64,000 nucleotides of DNA from Fervidicoccaceae archaeon (GTDB lineage Archaea; Thermoproteota; Thermoprotei_A; Sulfolobales; Fervidicoccaceae). The DNA lies in the NCBI GenBank assembly GCA_038734945.1, contig JAVYOA010000009.1, positions 310,001-374,000 of the forward strand, read 5' to 3'. Below, piece by piece: positions 25,651-35,362 of the stretch (positions are counted from its first letter, which is position 1; every line of letters begins with the position of its first letter). Below the pieces are notes generated by a model. That model was not told the DNA's origin and made no database searches. It saw only the letters and a list, made by a program, of their open reading frames with translations. The position numbers and the translations under genes were made by a program.

Positions 25651-26712
25651 TTGAACACTCTATCAAGGATAAAGGAAAAATATGGAGAAAGCATTGTTGG
25701 CTTTCTAGAAGTAACACTGGCTGCTGCTATTGGGCTTGGGGCTTCTGCTGTTCTAATTAGGGCAGGTGGTTACAGCCCCGCCGATGCTTTTTACTACCTT
25801 TTCAGAGGATCTTTCGGCTCTCTCTATAGCTTATATACAACTTTGAGCTATTCCATTCCTCTTATGCTCACAGGCCTCGCCTTCGCTGTTAGTGTTAGGG
25901 CTGGACTTTTTAACATTGGGGCAGAGGGACAAGTGTATATATCTGCTTTAGGAGCGATAATAGCGGCATCAATAGCCATGCCATCCTACCTCTACCTTCC
26001 AATGGAATTCTTAATAGGGATTTTACTAGCAGTGCTCTGGTCATTGGCAGCTGGAGCATTGAAGGTCTGGAAGGGAGTAAACGAGGTAGTTTCTACAATA
26101 ATGCTCAACTGGATAGCATTCTGGATTGTCGAGTACGCTAGAGCGAACATTTACTATGATCCCCTTTCTCCAGACAGAACCATTAGAATACCACTCGCAG
26201 GAAGATTGCCTCTCCTTGTTGCTAATACATCACTCTATTCAGGAATAATAATTTCAATAGGGGTAGTGGTTGTCATGTACATTATAATGTGGAAAACAGC
26301 AGTGGGCTATGAGATTAGAGCAGTTGGACTGAATCTTTTTGCCTCAAAATATGGAGGTATAAAGACATCGTTGGTTGCTTTGGAGGCATTTGCTATAAGC
26401 GGTTTGCTGAGTGGATTAGCAGGAGTTATGGAGACAATTGGTAGACCGCCCACATATGCAATTGTGACTGGGCTCACAAATCTCGTCAATTTGGGTTTCA
26501 ATGGGATAGCCGTATCATTGATTGGAAGAAACAATCCCATAGGCATAATTCCAGCATCCATATTTATTGGAGCTCTAACTGCGGGAGCAACATCGATGCA
26601 GATATTTGCTGGCGTTCCGCTTGAAATGGTTCAAGCTGTTCAAGGAATTATTGTAATAGTTCTAGCAATTCCTGGACTCATAAGAATTTTGAAATCTTAC
26701 ATAAAGAGGTGA
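25651..26712 (+). CDS. BMP-type ABC permease 1
   Basis: 353 residues, nine or ten helices. Conserved FNIGAEGQVYISALGA and a long loop after VNEVVSTIMLNW mark the first permease of BMP/nucleoside importers. TTG start behind a GGGGG motif just after the ATPase stop. Pairs with the next permease to form the channel. Confidence 0.92.
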   Translation: MNTLSRIKEKYGESIVGFLEVTLAAAIGLGASAVLIRAGGYSPADAFYYLFRGSFGSLYSLYTTLSYSIPLMLTGLAFAVSVRAGLFNIGAEGQVYISALGAIIAASIAMPSYLYLPMEFLIGILLAVLWSLAAGALKVWKGVNEVVSTIMLNWIAFWIVEYARANIYYDPLSPDRTIRIPLAGRLPLLVANTSLYSGIIISIGVVVVMYIIMWKTAVGYEIRAVGLNLFASKYGGIKTSLVALEAFAISGLLSGLAGVMETIGRPPTYAIVTGLTNLVNLGFNGIAVSLIGRNNPIGIIPASIFIGALTAGATSMQIFAGVPLEMVQAVQGIIVIVLAIPGLIRILKSYIKR

Positions 26713-26720
26713 AGGAGACA

Positions 26721-27611
26721 ATGGATTCATCTATGATAGCAAACATCCTTATTCAGACAGCATATGCTTCAACCCCCCTCCTCCTCGCCTCTACGGGGGA
26801 GATACTTTCAGAGAGGGCAGGAATTGTGAATATAGGATTGGAGGGAATAATGCTCCTCTCAGCCTTCATAGGAGTGGTAGTTGGGGATGGTCTCAAGAAC
26901 CCTTTGGCTGGAATCTTGGCTGCCGTAGCTTTGGGAGCCCTAATTGGGCTCATGCACGGATTCATAACAGCCTACTTAAAGGGGGATCACATTGTCAGTG
27001 GCTTGGGGATAAACCTCTTTGCCTTGGGCTTCGTGCCGTATGGCATCTATGCTGTTTGGGGAGTGAGGGGCTATTACAATCCCAGCACTCAGGCTAAGGT
27101 TCCGAGCGTCTTTGGTGTCTCTCCAATATTCATAAGCAGCATCATCATCGTTTTCCTAGTTTACTATTTGCTGTTTCATACGCGCTTTGGACTTTCTCTG
27201 AGGTCTTGCGGTGAGGATCCCCGCTCAGCCGATGCTTCTGGGATAAGAGTCGAGAGAATGCAGTTGCTGGCAGCGGTCATAGGATCATCTCTCTCTGGCC
27301 TGGCAGGTGTTTTCATGTCCTTAGATTGGCTCACTACCATAACTAAAGATCTTCCTGCTGGGAGAGGATTCATAGCTCTCGCAATCGTTAATTTTGCCAA
27401 TTGGAATCCACTGCTCGGGTTGCTTGGCAGTTATCTCTTCGGGTTCTTCTGGGTAATCATAGAGTGGCTCAAAATATCAGCACTGAAACAGATCATTCCT
27501 GTAACTCTTCTGAATATAATCCCGTATGTGGCAACCTTGGCTGTAACAGCAGGAGTCCTGGGAAGATCTAGACCCCCCAAATATGCAGGAGTCCCATATA
27601 AGAAGGAGTGA
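26721..27611 (+). CDS. BMP-type ABC permease 2
   Basis: About 296 residues, eight or nine helices. VNIGLEGIMLLSAF and LSGLAGVFMSL are characteristic of the second permease in these systems. ATG at 26721 follows AGGAG; the GTG four codons earlier overlaps the upstream stop and is less likely. Same operon as the two genes before it. Confidence 0.92.
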   Translation: MDSSMIANILIQTAYASTPLLLASTGEILSERAGIVNIGLEGIMLLSAFIGVVVGDGLKNPLAGILAAVALGALIGLMHGFITAYLKGDHIVSGLGINLFALGFVPYGIYAVWGVRGYYNPSTQAKVPSVFGVSPIFISSIIIVFLVYYLLFHTRFGLSLRSCGEDPRSADASGIRVERMQLLAAVIGSSLSGLAGVFMSLDWLTTITKDLPAGRGFIALAIVNFANWNPLLGLLGSYLFGFFWVIIEWLKISALKQIIPVTLLNIIPYVATLAVTAGVLGRSRPPKYAGVPYKKE

Positions 27612-27617
27612 TGAGAA

Positions 27618-28847
27618 ATGAACGAAGAGAACGATATATGTTTAATTATAGCTACCTCTGTACTTGGTCTTGAACTAGGGAAAAAATTTGCCAAGGAAAT
27701 CCAGGAGAAGCTCTCTGGTATGAAAGATGAGATAAAATTCATTGGAGTAATTAGCAAAAAGGAAGAGATTCCCCAGAGCTGTTCTTCTTCAATAGTTCTT
27801 GTCGCTACTGGTGGTACGGAAGATGTAATAGTGAATATTGGAAACATGAGCAAAAATCTCCATTTATTCTATCATGACTCCTTCAATAGCCTTCCAGCAA
27901 CTCTGGAATCTGTGGCTCTTCTCAGGCAAATGGGAAAGGAGCCGCATCTTCATAAGTATGATGGACCAGACTCGCTTCTACGAATGGTGGATGCATTAGA
28001 AAGGGCAAAGAGAGGAATTGAAAAGCTGAAGAGCTGCAGGCTAGGCGTAGTAGGAGGAGTAAGTGATTGGCTAGTATACAGCAGGGTAAATCCCTCTGAT
28101 GTGAAAAGGAAATTGGGCTCGGAGATCGTGGAGATCCCGCTTCAAGAATTGCTCGAACTTATGGATAACATTGATGCACAGCAAGACATGAATGAAATAA
28201 CGAAAAAAGCCCGGAAGATAGAGGTGAGCCGCGAGGAAATTAGCAAGGCGCTGAGGGTTCATGGAGCTCTTCTGGAGATCGCTAAAAAATATAATTTATG
28301 TGGCTTGACAGTTAAATGCTTCGATTTAATACTAGCGAAGAGAACTACAGCTTGTCTCTCTATGTCGCTGATGAACACAAAAGTATTTCCGGCAGCATGC
28401 GAGGGCGATGTGCCGCTCCTCATATCCATGGCTCTTGGAGAGTTCGTGACAGAACGTCCAGCATTCATGGGAAATCCTGCTATACTGAAAAAAGGAGAGA
28501 TATTGATTGCTCACTGTACTGCTCCTCTTATTTCTTCTTTCAAACTGACAACTCACTTCGAATCTAACCTTGGAGTTGGAATAAGTGTTGATTATCCATA
28601 TGGAGAAGCTGTCACAATTTACAGAATTGATTCTGGGCTGGAAAAAATCAGGATTGGCAAAGGAAGAATAAAGGAATGGAAATGGAGAGAAGATCTCTGC
28701 AGGACTCAGGTTCTGATAGAGATGGAAAATGCAGAAAAAATCCTGAAAAAAAGCATTGGAAATCATTACGCTCTAATTATAGGAGATTGGGTGGAAGAGC
28801 TCTCCGCTGCAGGAGAGCTCCTTGGATTGAATGTGGAAACGATCTAA
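27618..28847 (+). CDS. L-fucose/L-arabinose-isomerase-like protein
   Basis: 409 residues. The C-terminal half shows FucI/AraA family features: FPAACEGDVPLLISMAL, which carries an acidic metal ligand, then IAHCTAPL. The N-terminal half is a Rossmann-like domain. Such enzymes interconvert aldoses and ketoses with Mn2+. Starts seven bases after the permease and belongs to that operon, so the imported compound may feed this step. The substrate is not known, and an archaeal clade with another reaction is possible. Confidence 0.72.
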   Translation: MNEENDICLIIATSVLGLELGKKFAKEIQEKLSGMKDEIKFIGVISKKEEIPQSCSSSIVLVATGGTEDVIVNIGNMSKNLHLFYHDSFNSLPATLESVALLRQMGKEPHLHKYDGPDSLLRMVDALERAKRGIEKLKSCRLGVVGGVSDWLVYSRVNPSDVKRKLGSEIVEIPLQELLELMDNIDAQQDMNEITKKARKIEVSREEISKALRVHGALLEIAKKYNLCGLTVKCFDLILAKRTTACLSMSLMNTKVFPAACEGDVPLLISMALGEFVTERPAFMGNPAILKKGEILIAHCTAPLISSFKLTTHFESNLGVGISVDYPYGEAVTIYRIDSGLEKIRIGKGRIKEWKWREDLCRTQVLIEMENAEKILKKSIGNHYALIIGDWVEELSAAGELLGLNVETI

Positions 28848-28919
28848 TTTTTCATCGATTTTTACTCTGGACATAACTTAAAGAAAAATCAGTGAAGCTC
28901 ATAGGACAAAATCAATAAA

Positions 28920-28930
28920 TATTTATATAA
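28920..28930 (+). promoter_or_regulatory. TATA box close to the dehydrogenase start
   Basis: Strong TATA sequence TATTTATATAA. The start site expected about 25 bases on is near 28950, at the GTG (28945) or TTG (28957), so the transcript is probably leaderless or nearly so. No ribosome site is seen. Confidence 0.5.
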
Positions 28931-28944
28931 AGAAGCTTCAGACG

Positions 28945-29943
28945 GTGCCTAGTTCCTTGAACGTAGCAGTAGTTAGGTCTCCCAAGCTAGAGCTATTCGG
29001 AATTTTTACAGATGCCATTGAAAAGCTCAAGGAAATTTCCAATGTTGTTGAGATCTATGGCTCAGACAATGAAGCAGACCTAGCAGAACAGCTGCGCGGC
29101 TACTCTGTGGCAATTACAGAACCAATGCTTCCTAAATTTGGAAAAAAATTTTTTGAGCTTAATGATGATATAAAGATGATTTTTGTTCATGGAAGAGGAT
29201 ACGATAACGTGGATGTTTCCGCAGCGAGAAAAAAGGGGATTATTGTAGCAAGAGTTCCTGGTTGGTGCGAGAACGAAGCAGTCGCCGAACATGCTTTAGC
29301 TCTCTTATTGGAAGGAGTAAAAATGCTGTGGAAAGCTCGCATTTGGGTTTCGAGCGGAGAGTGGAAGAGGGTTGGTGAAAGCGGCGGCTTCTTCTTCTCT
29401 AAGAGCATAAGAGGAATGAAAATAGGAATCATAGGATATGGATATATAGGAAAGAGATTTGCAGAAATCTTGAAGGGAGGATTCGGCACAAGCGTCTTAG
29501 TATATGATCCCTATGTTCCTTCTCAGAAGATTCTTGATGAGGGTTTTCAGCCCTTTGTCGATCTCCACGAAATGCTAAGAGAGGTTGATGCAGTTTCTAT
29601 TCATGCCGAACTAACAGAGGAAACTTATCACATGATTGGACGGAAGGAGATTGAGGAAATGAAAGATAAAGTAATCCTGATAAACACAGCAAGAGGAGCA
29701 ATAATAGACACAGAGGCGCTCATACATGGATTAAAAATTGGAAAAATTGGCTTTGCTGGCTTGGATGTAATTGAGGGAGAACCTATAGGTAGCGATCATC
29801 CTCTGCTATCTTTTCCAAACGTCCTAATAACTCCGCATGTAGCTTATGCTACAAATGAAGCTATAAAATGCATGGACTATTCCACAGTTGATGCGGTAAA
29901 ATCTTTCATTGAAGGAAAAGCAATCTTAGAGCAAATATTTTAA
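28945..29943 (+). CDS. D-isomer-specific 2-hydroxyacid dehydrogenase
   Basis: 332 residues, NAD(P)-dependent reduction of a 2-oxoacid. Nucleotide-binding GIIGYGYIGKRF, catalytic Arg in NTARGA, Glu in IEGEP and His in ITPHVAYA are all present in family order. GTG at 28945 or TTG at 28957 is the start; neither has a ribosome site, in keeping with the nearby TATA box. Substrate could be a glyoxylate- or phosphoglycerate-like oxoacid; the gene neighbourhood suggests a sugar-acid route. Confidence 0.88.
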   Translation: MPSSLNVAVVRSPKLELFGIFTDAIEKLKEISNVVEIYGSDNEADLAEQLRGYSVAITEPMLPKFGKKFFELNDDIKMIFVHGRGYDNVDVSAARKKGIIVARVPGWCENEAVAEHALALLLEGVKMLWKARIWVSSGEWKRVGESGGFFFSKSIRGMKIGIIGYGYIGKRFAEILKGGFGTSVLVYDPYVPSQKILDEGFQPFVDLHEMLREVDAVSIHAELTEETYHMIGRKEIEEMKDKVILINTARGAIIDTEALIHGLKIGKIGFAGLDVIEGEPIGSDHPLLSFPNVLITPHVAYATNEAIKCMDYSTVDAVKSFIEGKAILEQIF

Positions 29944-30007
29944 CACCATGCTACTCCATTAAAGCAATAGTTGAACCGTATTCTTTCAATGTTCTTCGAC
30001 TAAACTG

Positions 30008-30904
30008 TTATACAGTTACCTCATAGATAGGGCACATCATCTCTTTTCCATAAAAGGATCTTATGCTCTCTTCTCCCTCTATGATCTTTCCCTCTAATTC
30101 TCCTGAAGCAGCTACAATTTTTCCATTCTTTAATATGACTCTTAGCTTTCCAGCAGAGGACTTGCAGTTCATTAGCAGAAATGAGGATGAGGATTTGCTC
30201 TGCTCGGCAATTCTTCTCAGTAAATCCTCGCTTATTATATCTATTTCCATCCCCACTGACTTTGATTTCCCAAGAAGGCCAGTGAGAAATGCTGGATCAC
30301 CTAATTTTTTGGAGAGGTTCTCGTCAAAATCGAATAGCGAGGATTTTTCCCCTAATATCCTCTTTTCCTCGACTGATGGTGCCTGAGGGGTTTCAATTTT
30401 TTCTCTTTGCTTTTCCTGAGCAGGAGGTAGAGAGATGACCTGCTTTGGTAAGGATATCATAGATGGAAGCTGTGATTCTACATTTTTTCCCAGGGAATCC
30501 AAGAACTCGATTGCCTTCTTCGTCAAGCTGCTTTCATTGGGGGAAGTATATGACAGCTCTATTCTCAAATCGGTAAATGAGCCAGTTGGGATAATCTCAA
30601 ATGTAATTTTTAAGTCAACCTTCGTTTTATATCTTATTATGCCCACTCCAACAGAAGTTTCTCCCGAGGCAGAAAATGTTACAAGAAAGTAATCCTTTCC
30701 AAGCTCCTTGCTTTCTACAATTCCATTTATATTTCCCTCAAAATCAAAACCACTCATCTTGAACTGTATCACTTCTCTGTCTCTCTTTTCAATTTTTAAC
30801 TTCGCAGGAATAATCTTCAGAAGATTATCAGGATTTTTTAGCGTCTCATATATTGAGCGTGAAGGGTAGCTCATCTTCAGAGAAATAGCCCTTGTGACTG
30901 TCAC
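30008..30904 (-). CDS. SRPBCC-like protein with extra C-terminal domain
   Basis: 298 residues. N-terminal 150 residues resemble the SRPBCC/CoxG lipid-binding fold: YPSRSIYETLKNPDNLLKII at the front and a series of beta strands. A Pro/Glu/Lys-rich linker follows (about 155-185), then a second compact domain with KLRVILKNGKIVAASGE. No catalytic residues recognised. GTG at 30904 with GGGGG some eleven bases before. Lies alone, divergent from the GlcD-like gene. Confidence 0.6.
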   Translation of the reverse strand: MTVTRAISLKMSYPSRSIYETLKNPDNLLKIIPAKLKIEKRDREVIQFKMSGFDFEGNINGIVESKELGKDYFLVTFSASGETSVGVGIIRYKTKVDLKITFEIIPTGSFTDLRIELSYTSPNESSLTKKAIEFLDSLGKNVESQLPSMISLPKQVISLPPAQEKQREKIETPQAPSVEEKRILGEKSSLFDFDENLSKKLGDPAFLTGLLGKSKSVGMEIDIISEDLLRRIAEQSKSSSSFLLMNCKSSAGKLRVILKNGKIVAASGELEGKIIEGEESIRSFYGKEMMCPIYEVTV

Positions 30905-30984
30905 TGATTGTTCAACCCCCTTTTAAATCATTTTCCTAAGTCCTTCTAATTAAAGATTTTTAATAGTATTACCAAATCATAGTT

Positions 30985-32367
30985 GTGGAGAAAATGATTC
31001 ACGAAATAGCTAAGGAATTAGAGCGCATAGTTGGGGAAAGATGGCTAAGCAAAGATCCAAGAGCCATTGAACCCTATCTGTATGACAGAACCCAATCCGC
31101 TGTTAGACCAAAGGCATCAGAAAATGTTATTGTGGTTAAGCCAGGAAGCATAGAGGAAGTAGCCAGAGTTGTTAGTGTGGCTCACGAAGCTTCTATACCT
31201 ATATATCCGAGAGGAGGAGGAACCGGACTAACAGGAGGTGCTGTTCCTACTAAGCCAGGAATAATAATCTCTCTTGAGAGGCTCAACAGAATAATAATTG
31301 AAAAGGAGAACATGGTAGCTGATGTTGAAGCTGGAGCAACGCTGGGCTCGCTAATTAGTGAGGCTGAGAAAAATGGTCTATTCTTTCCACCTCATCCTGG
31401 AGATGAGGGGGCTCAAATAGGTGGCTTGATTGCTTGTAATGCAGGAGGTTCAAGAGCAGTTAGGCATGGAACTATGAGAAACTTTGTGCTCGGGCTTCAA
31501 GTTGTTCTTCCCAATGGAGAAATCGCCACGATAGGAGGGAAAACGCCTAAGAACAACATGGCAACTAACTTCTATCATCTCTTTATAGGTAGCGAGGGGA
31601 CACTTGGAATAATAGTGCGTGCTTGGATAAGGCTGTACCCGAAGCCTAAAAATTCTGCAACGATTCTCGTACCGTATAGAAATGCCTATGATGCTATCGA
31701 TTCTGCAATGAAACTTCTCTGGGAGGGCTATGTTCCCCTATCTCTCGAGCTTGTTGATTCGGATTCTCTGAGGAAAACAGCAGAATATTTGAGAATAGAA
31801 TGGAGATATGGTAATGGAGATTTCTATTTGATGTTGGTTCTAGTTGAGCCCACTATAGAAATGCTATATACTGAGCTGGAAGGGATTGCTAAGATATTAG
31901 AGGAAAAAGCATCAGGTGAGCCAATATTAGCGGAGAGAGATGATGAGCAGAAGGAGATCCTTAAGATAAGGAGCGAAGTTTATTCTGCTTATGAGAACGA
32001 AATGTTTGAGGGACTAGATGTCTCTGTCCCCCTGGGAGAACTGACAAGATTTGTCCGATTCATTGAAGATTTGGAGAAGAAATACAACGTGAGAATTCCC
32101 CTCCTTGCACATTTGGGTGATGGGACATTTCACCCAGATCTTCTCTACAGTGGATTGGATGAGGCATCTTTGGAAAGAATGAGAGATGAAATATATGATG
32201 CTGTAATTTCGATGGGAGGCAGCATAACCGGAGAGCATGGCATAGGCTATACGAGAAGACGCTACGCGGAAAAATATCTCAATGATAACTTGAAAAAGCT
32301 AATTAAAAAAGTGAAGAGTGCTATTGATGATAAGGGAATAATGAACCCAGAAAAGTATATTCCATAA
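30985..32367 (+). CDS. FAD-linked oxidase, GlcD / D-lactate dehydrogenase type
   Basis: 460 residues. PCMH-type FAD-binding domain with PRGGGTGLTGGAVP and HPGDEGAQIGGLIACNAGG, then the FAD-oxidase C-terminal domain with LAHLGDGTFHPDL and GSITGEHGIGYTRRRY carrying the conserved His residues. It oxidises a 2-hydroxyacid such as glycolate or D-lactate. The GTG at 30985 stands about 26 bases after TTTTTAATAG and is probably leaderless; an ATG nine bases on is the alternative. A D-2-hydroxyacid dehydrogenase just upstream may supply or use the same acids. Confidence 0.9.
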   Translation: MEKMIHEIAKELERIVGERWLSKDPRAIEPYLYDRTQSAVRPKASENVIVVKPGSIEEVARVVSVAHEASIPIYPRGGGTGLTGGAVPTKPGIIISLERLNRIIIEKENMVADVEAGATLGSLISEAEKNGLFFPPHPGDEGAQIGGLIACNAGGSRAVRHGTMRNFVLGLQVVLPNGEIATIGGKTPKNNMATNFYHLFIGSEGTLGIIVRAWIRLYPKPKNSATILVPYRNAYDAIDSAMKLLWEGYVPLSLELVDSDSLRKTAEYLRIEWRYGNGDFYLMLVLVEPTIEMLYTELEGIAKILEEKASGEPILAERDDEQKEILKIRSEVYSAYENEMFEGLDVSVPLGELTRFVRFIEDLEKKYNVRIPLLAHLGDGTFHPDLLYSGLDEASLERMRDEIYDAVISMGGSITGEHGIGYTRRRYAEKYLNDNLKKLIKKVKSAIDDKGIMNPEKYIP

Positions 32368-32375
32368 AAAAAAGA

Positions 32376-33038
32376 TTATTTTGTGAATATTTCAAGTCCA
32401 GGTATGCTGAGCCTCCTTTCCATAAATCTGAAGAAAATAGTTAGAGCACTTATCATTGTCAGATAAACAGCTGCCAGCGTGGAAAAAGTCTCAACAGGTC
32501 TGAAATAGAGAGAATTGAAAGTCTTTGTTACTGCAAACATCTCTGGAACTCCGACAACGAAGGCGAGAGATGAATACTGCACTAGGTATATCAACTCATT
32601 TGATATACCGAGAAAAGCTCTCCTCACTGCTTGTGGAAGAATTATGTACAGAATTTCTTGAGTGTTGGACATTCCTAGGGACTTAGCTGCTAGAGATTGC
32701 CCAATATCTATTGATCTTATGGCTCCTCTTACATACTCAGACTGGTAGGAACCAGAGCAAAGGATGAAACCTATCACCGCAGTCCAGAATGGGGGAATAT
32801 AAATCCCAAAGTCAGAAAGTCCGAAGAAAAGGATCAAGAGCGTCACGAGAACTGGGAAGCCTCTGAATGTGATGACAATGCCTGATGCTATTCCCCGAAT
32901 CAGCCAATTTCCATAAACTCTTGCTGCACCCAAGGCAATTCCCAAAAGCACACTTACGGGCATGGAGATAGCTAGAATCTCCAGCGTAACAATTATTCCT
33001 CTGGCAAGAGTGCTCAGAAATGCAGACCAGAAATCCAT
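32376..33038 (-). CDS. Polar amino-acid ABC permease (HisM type), second
   Basis: 220 residues, about five helices. Ends of the permease signature are clear: SYQSEYVRGAIRSIDIGQ and AAKSLGMSNTQEILYIILPQ (EAA loop). Last gene of a four-gene amino-acid importer. It converges with the GlcD-like gene with only eight bases between. Confidence 0.9.
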   Translation of the reverse strand: MDFWSAFLSTLARGIIVTLEILAISMPVSVLLGIALGAARVYGNWLIRGIASGIVITFRGFPVLVTLLILFFGLSDFGIYIPPFWTAVIGFILCSGSYQSEYVRGAIRSIDIGQSLAAKSLGMSNTQEILYIILPQAVRRAFLGISNELIYLVQYSSLAFVVGVPEMFAVTKTFNSLYFRPVETFSTLAAVYLTMISALTIFFRFMERRLSIPGLEIFTK

Positions 33039-33044
33039 AATCCA

Positions 33045-33800
33045 TCACTTCGCTTTTCTGTATATCGAAGCAAAATACTTCTTAACAATCTCGTGTTTTG
33101 GATTGGAAATGATCTCCTCGGGTAAGCCCTTCTCCACAATTTTTCCATTGTACATGAAAATCAATTCATTGGCTACCTCGAGAGCAAAATGAAGCTCATG
33201 CGTTACTATTAGGCTGGTCATTCCAGAGTTTGACAGCTCTTTTATCACTTGGAGGACTTCCCCAACCAGTGCTGGATCGAGAGCAGAAGTCGGCTCATCG
33301 TAGAGTATTATGGATGGCTCCATTGCTAGAGCCCTTGCGATAGCAACCCTCTGCTTTTCTCCGCCTGAAATTTGAGCAGGATATTTGTTCCAAAGCTCTC
33401 TTCCTATGTGGACCTTTTCCAGAGACCTTGAGGCAATCATGAATGCTTCCTTTTCTGGCAATTTCTTGACTTTCTGCGGCCCGATCATCACGTTCTTCAA
33501 AACAGTTAGGTGGTTGAATAGATTGAACTCCTGAAACACAAAGCCGATTCTTTGCCTCATCCTGTTTATGTCTATATCAGGATCTGTCAGCTCCACTCCT
33601 TCAAGCCATATTCTTCCTGAGTCCGGTACAGTTAGGAGGTTTATGCATCTCAATAAGGTGCTCTTTCCAACACCACTGGGACCTAATATGACCTTGGTCC
33701 TTCCTCTTTCAACTTCTAGGCTGACGCCATCTAGAACAACCTTGTTCCCATAGCTTTTCCTCAGGTTATCCACAATCAGTACAGCCTTGCTATCCGGCAA
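33045..33800 (-). CDS. glnQ: Polar amino-acid ABC ATPase
   Basis: About 251 residues. Walker A GPSGVGKST, signature ISGGEKQRVAIARALA, Walker B ILYDEPTSALD and switch His in VTHELHFA fit the GlnQ/HisP subfamily. The TTG at 33800 is preferred because GGGGGG lies just before it at the end of the permease gene; a longer frame from 33842 would simply reread permease coding bases. Confidence 0.93.
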   Translation of the reverse strand: MPDSKAVLIVDNLRKSYGNKVVLDGVSLEVERGRTKVILGPSGVGKSTLLRCINLLTVPDSGRIWLEGVELTDPDIDINRMRQRIGFVFQEFNLFNHLTVLKNVMIGPQKVKKLPEKEAFMIASRSLEKVHIGRELWNKYPAQISGGEKQRVAIARALAMEPSIILYDEPTSALDPALVGEVLQVIKELSNSGMTSLIVTHELHFALEVANELIFMYNGKIVEKGLPEEIISNPKHEIVKKYFASIYRKAK

Positions 33801-33801
33801 T

Positions 33802-34485
33802 CTACTTCCCCCCAACCAACCCAGGTATTTGAACCCTCTCATAGAGAATATTGAACACTTTCGTACCGCCGTATGTCAGAAATATGAAAAGGATCCCTGC
33901 TATAAGGTAGGGAATGAAATATGAGCCTATTGATATTGTAACATATCTAGTTCTCGTGAGAATCTCCACAACACCGAGGGCGAAGCATATGGAGGAGTCC
34001 TTAAGCATTATAGCATATTGATTTGTCCATCCTGGTATTGCTATTCGTAGAGCCTGGGGGAGAATTATGGTGCGAACGGCTTCCCATCTTCCCATCCCTA
34101 GCGATCTGGCAGCAAGCATCTGTCCTGGATCCACAGCTTCTAGGGCTGCTCTAAAAATCATGCTCTGATACGCCCCATCCCTCGTTCCCAGAGCTAATAT
34201 GCTGGTTGTCATAGCTGAAAGCTTTATACCAAAAACGATTGGAAATATGCCCCAGTAATAGAGAAACAAGAGAACAATCAGTGGAATTCCTCTGTATATC
34301 CAAACATAGGTATCAACAATAGTCTTCGCCACTTTTCCTCCATATACCCTGAAAATAGCGGTAGGCAAACCTATGGCAAATCCTAGCAATAGACCTCCTC
34401 CTACTAGAGCGAGAGTCCAAAGCACCCCCTCCAGCATGTATGGAAGATAGCTCTCGAGGAGGCCCAGCGATACCAATATGTTCAC
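33802..34485 (-). CDS. Polar amino-acid ABC permease, first
   Basis: 227 residues, about five helices. GAYQSMIFRAALEAVDPGQ and AARSLGMGRWEAVRTIILPQ form the family EAA loop. ATG preceded by GAGGTG two bases after the binding-protein stop. Likely forms a heterodimer with the permease at the other end of the operon. Confidence 0.92.
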   Translation of the reverse strand: MNILVSLGLLESYLPYMLEGVLWTLALVGGGLLLGFAIGLPTAIFRVYGGKVAKTIVDTYVWIYRGIPLIVLLFLYYWGIFPIVFGIKLSAMTTSILALGTRDGAYQSMIFRAALEAVDPGQMLAARSLGMGRWEAVRTIILPQALRIAIPGWTNQYAIMLKDSSICFALGVVEILTRTRYVTISIGSYFIPYLIAGILFIFLTYGGTKVFNILYERVQIPGLVGGK

Positions 34486-34486
34486 C

Positions 34487-35362
34487 TCACTTCAAATTCC
34501 ATTTCTCCAACAATTGATCCCACATAGGACTGGACATAAGTTCCGAGAGGGCAGCATTTATCTGGTTTCTCAGCCATATATCTCCCGGCCTTGTTGCTAC
34601 GGCATAGCTCTCATATGACCCCAAAGTTGAAACTACCCTGAGCTTTGCTGCTGCATCTGGATGAGTTCTCAGATAAGGTTCAAAGAAAGCAGAATCTGTT
34701 ATCATTGCTATAGCAGTTCCTTTCAGAACAGCTTCTGTAGCAGCAGTATAGGAATCTAGCCCTAATTTCTGGAAGCGATATCCCTCATTGAGCAATTTTG
34801 TGGCCCATTCGTCAGAAGTGGCACCGAGCTCAACTGCTATGGGCTGACCTGAATTCAATATTTGTTCCAGTGACAAATTAACATCACTTCTAGTGACAAC
34901 CTCGTGAATATATGAATAGTATGGAATGGAGAACCATACTTGTTGAGAACGTTGAGCAGTTATTGTCATTCCAGACATGATAACGTCTATGTCCCCATTT
35001 ACCAGAGCAGTCACAATTGTTGACCAATCCCACGGCTTGAAGACCAAGGTCCAATTGTATTTCTGAGCTATCCACTTCATCACATCGACATCAAAGCCAG
35101 CAGCAGTTCCATTTGGCAGAATATATGTAAATGGCGGATAGTTGGCGTCAAACCCATAAATTATAGTGACTGTCTGATTTGGAGGAGGTGGATTGGTGAA
35201 TTTGCTTTTCTGGATAGCACAGATTTGCGAAGGAGACACCGAAGGGGGAGAAGGCTTCGCCAGCCAGCCTACAGCGAATCCAACAATGAGACCAAGGATC
35301 AGCAGTCCTACTAACAAATAAACTGCGGTTCCTTTTTTCTTTGGGACTGTTTGTTCACCCAC
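34487..35362 (-). CDS. Amino-acid substrate-binding protein
   Basis: 291 residues. N-terminal membrane anchor (about residues 12-35) and a family 3 solute-binding domain with GFDANYPPFTYILPNGTAAG, then FDVDVMKWIAQKYN and GDIDVIMSGMTIT. GTG at 35362 follows GGGTGA. First gene of the importer operon; the 220 bases before it are AT-rich and hold no gene I can support. Specificity for a polar amino acid is inferred. Confidence 0.92.
   Translation of the reverse strand: MGEQTVPKKKGTAVYLLVGLLILGLIVGFAVGWLAKPSPPSVSPSQICAIQKSKFTNPPPPNQTVTIIYGFDANYPPFTYILPNGTAAGFDVDVMKWIAQKYNWTLVFKPWDWSTIVTALVNGDIDVIMSGMTITAQRSQQVWFSIPYYSYIHEVVTRSDVNLSLEQILNSGQPIAVELGATSDEWATKLLNEGYRFQKLGLDSYTAATEAVLKGTAIAMITDSAFFEPYLRTHPDAAAKLRVVSTLGSYESYAVATRPGDIWLRNQINAALSELMSSPMWDQLLEKWNLK

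Noticed and set aside
33801-33842. Extra 14 codons at the start of the amino-acid ABC ATPase
   Set aside because: They reread the permease coding sequence in another frame; the TTG at 33800 has GGGGGG directly before it.
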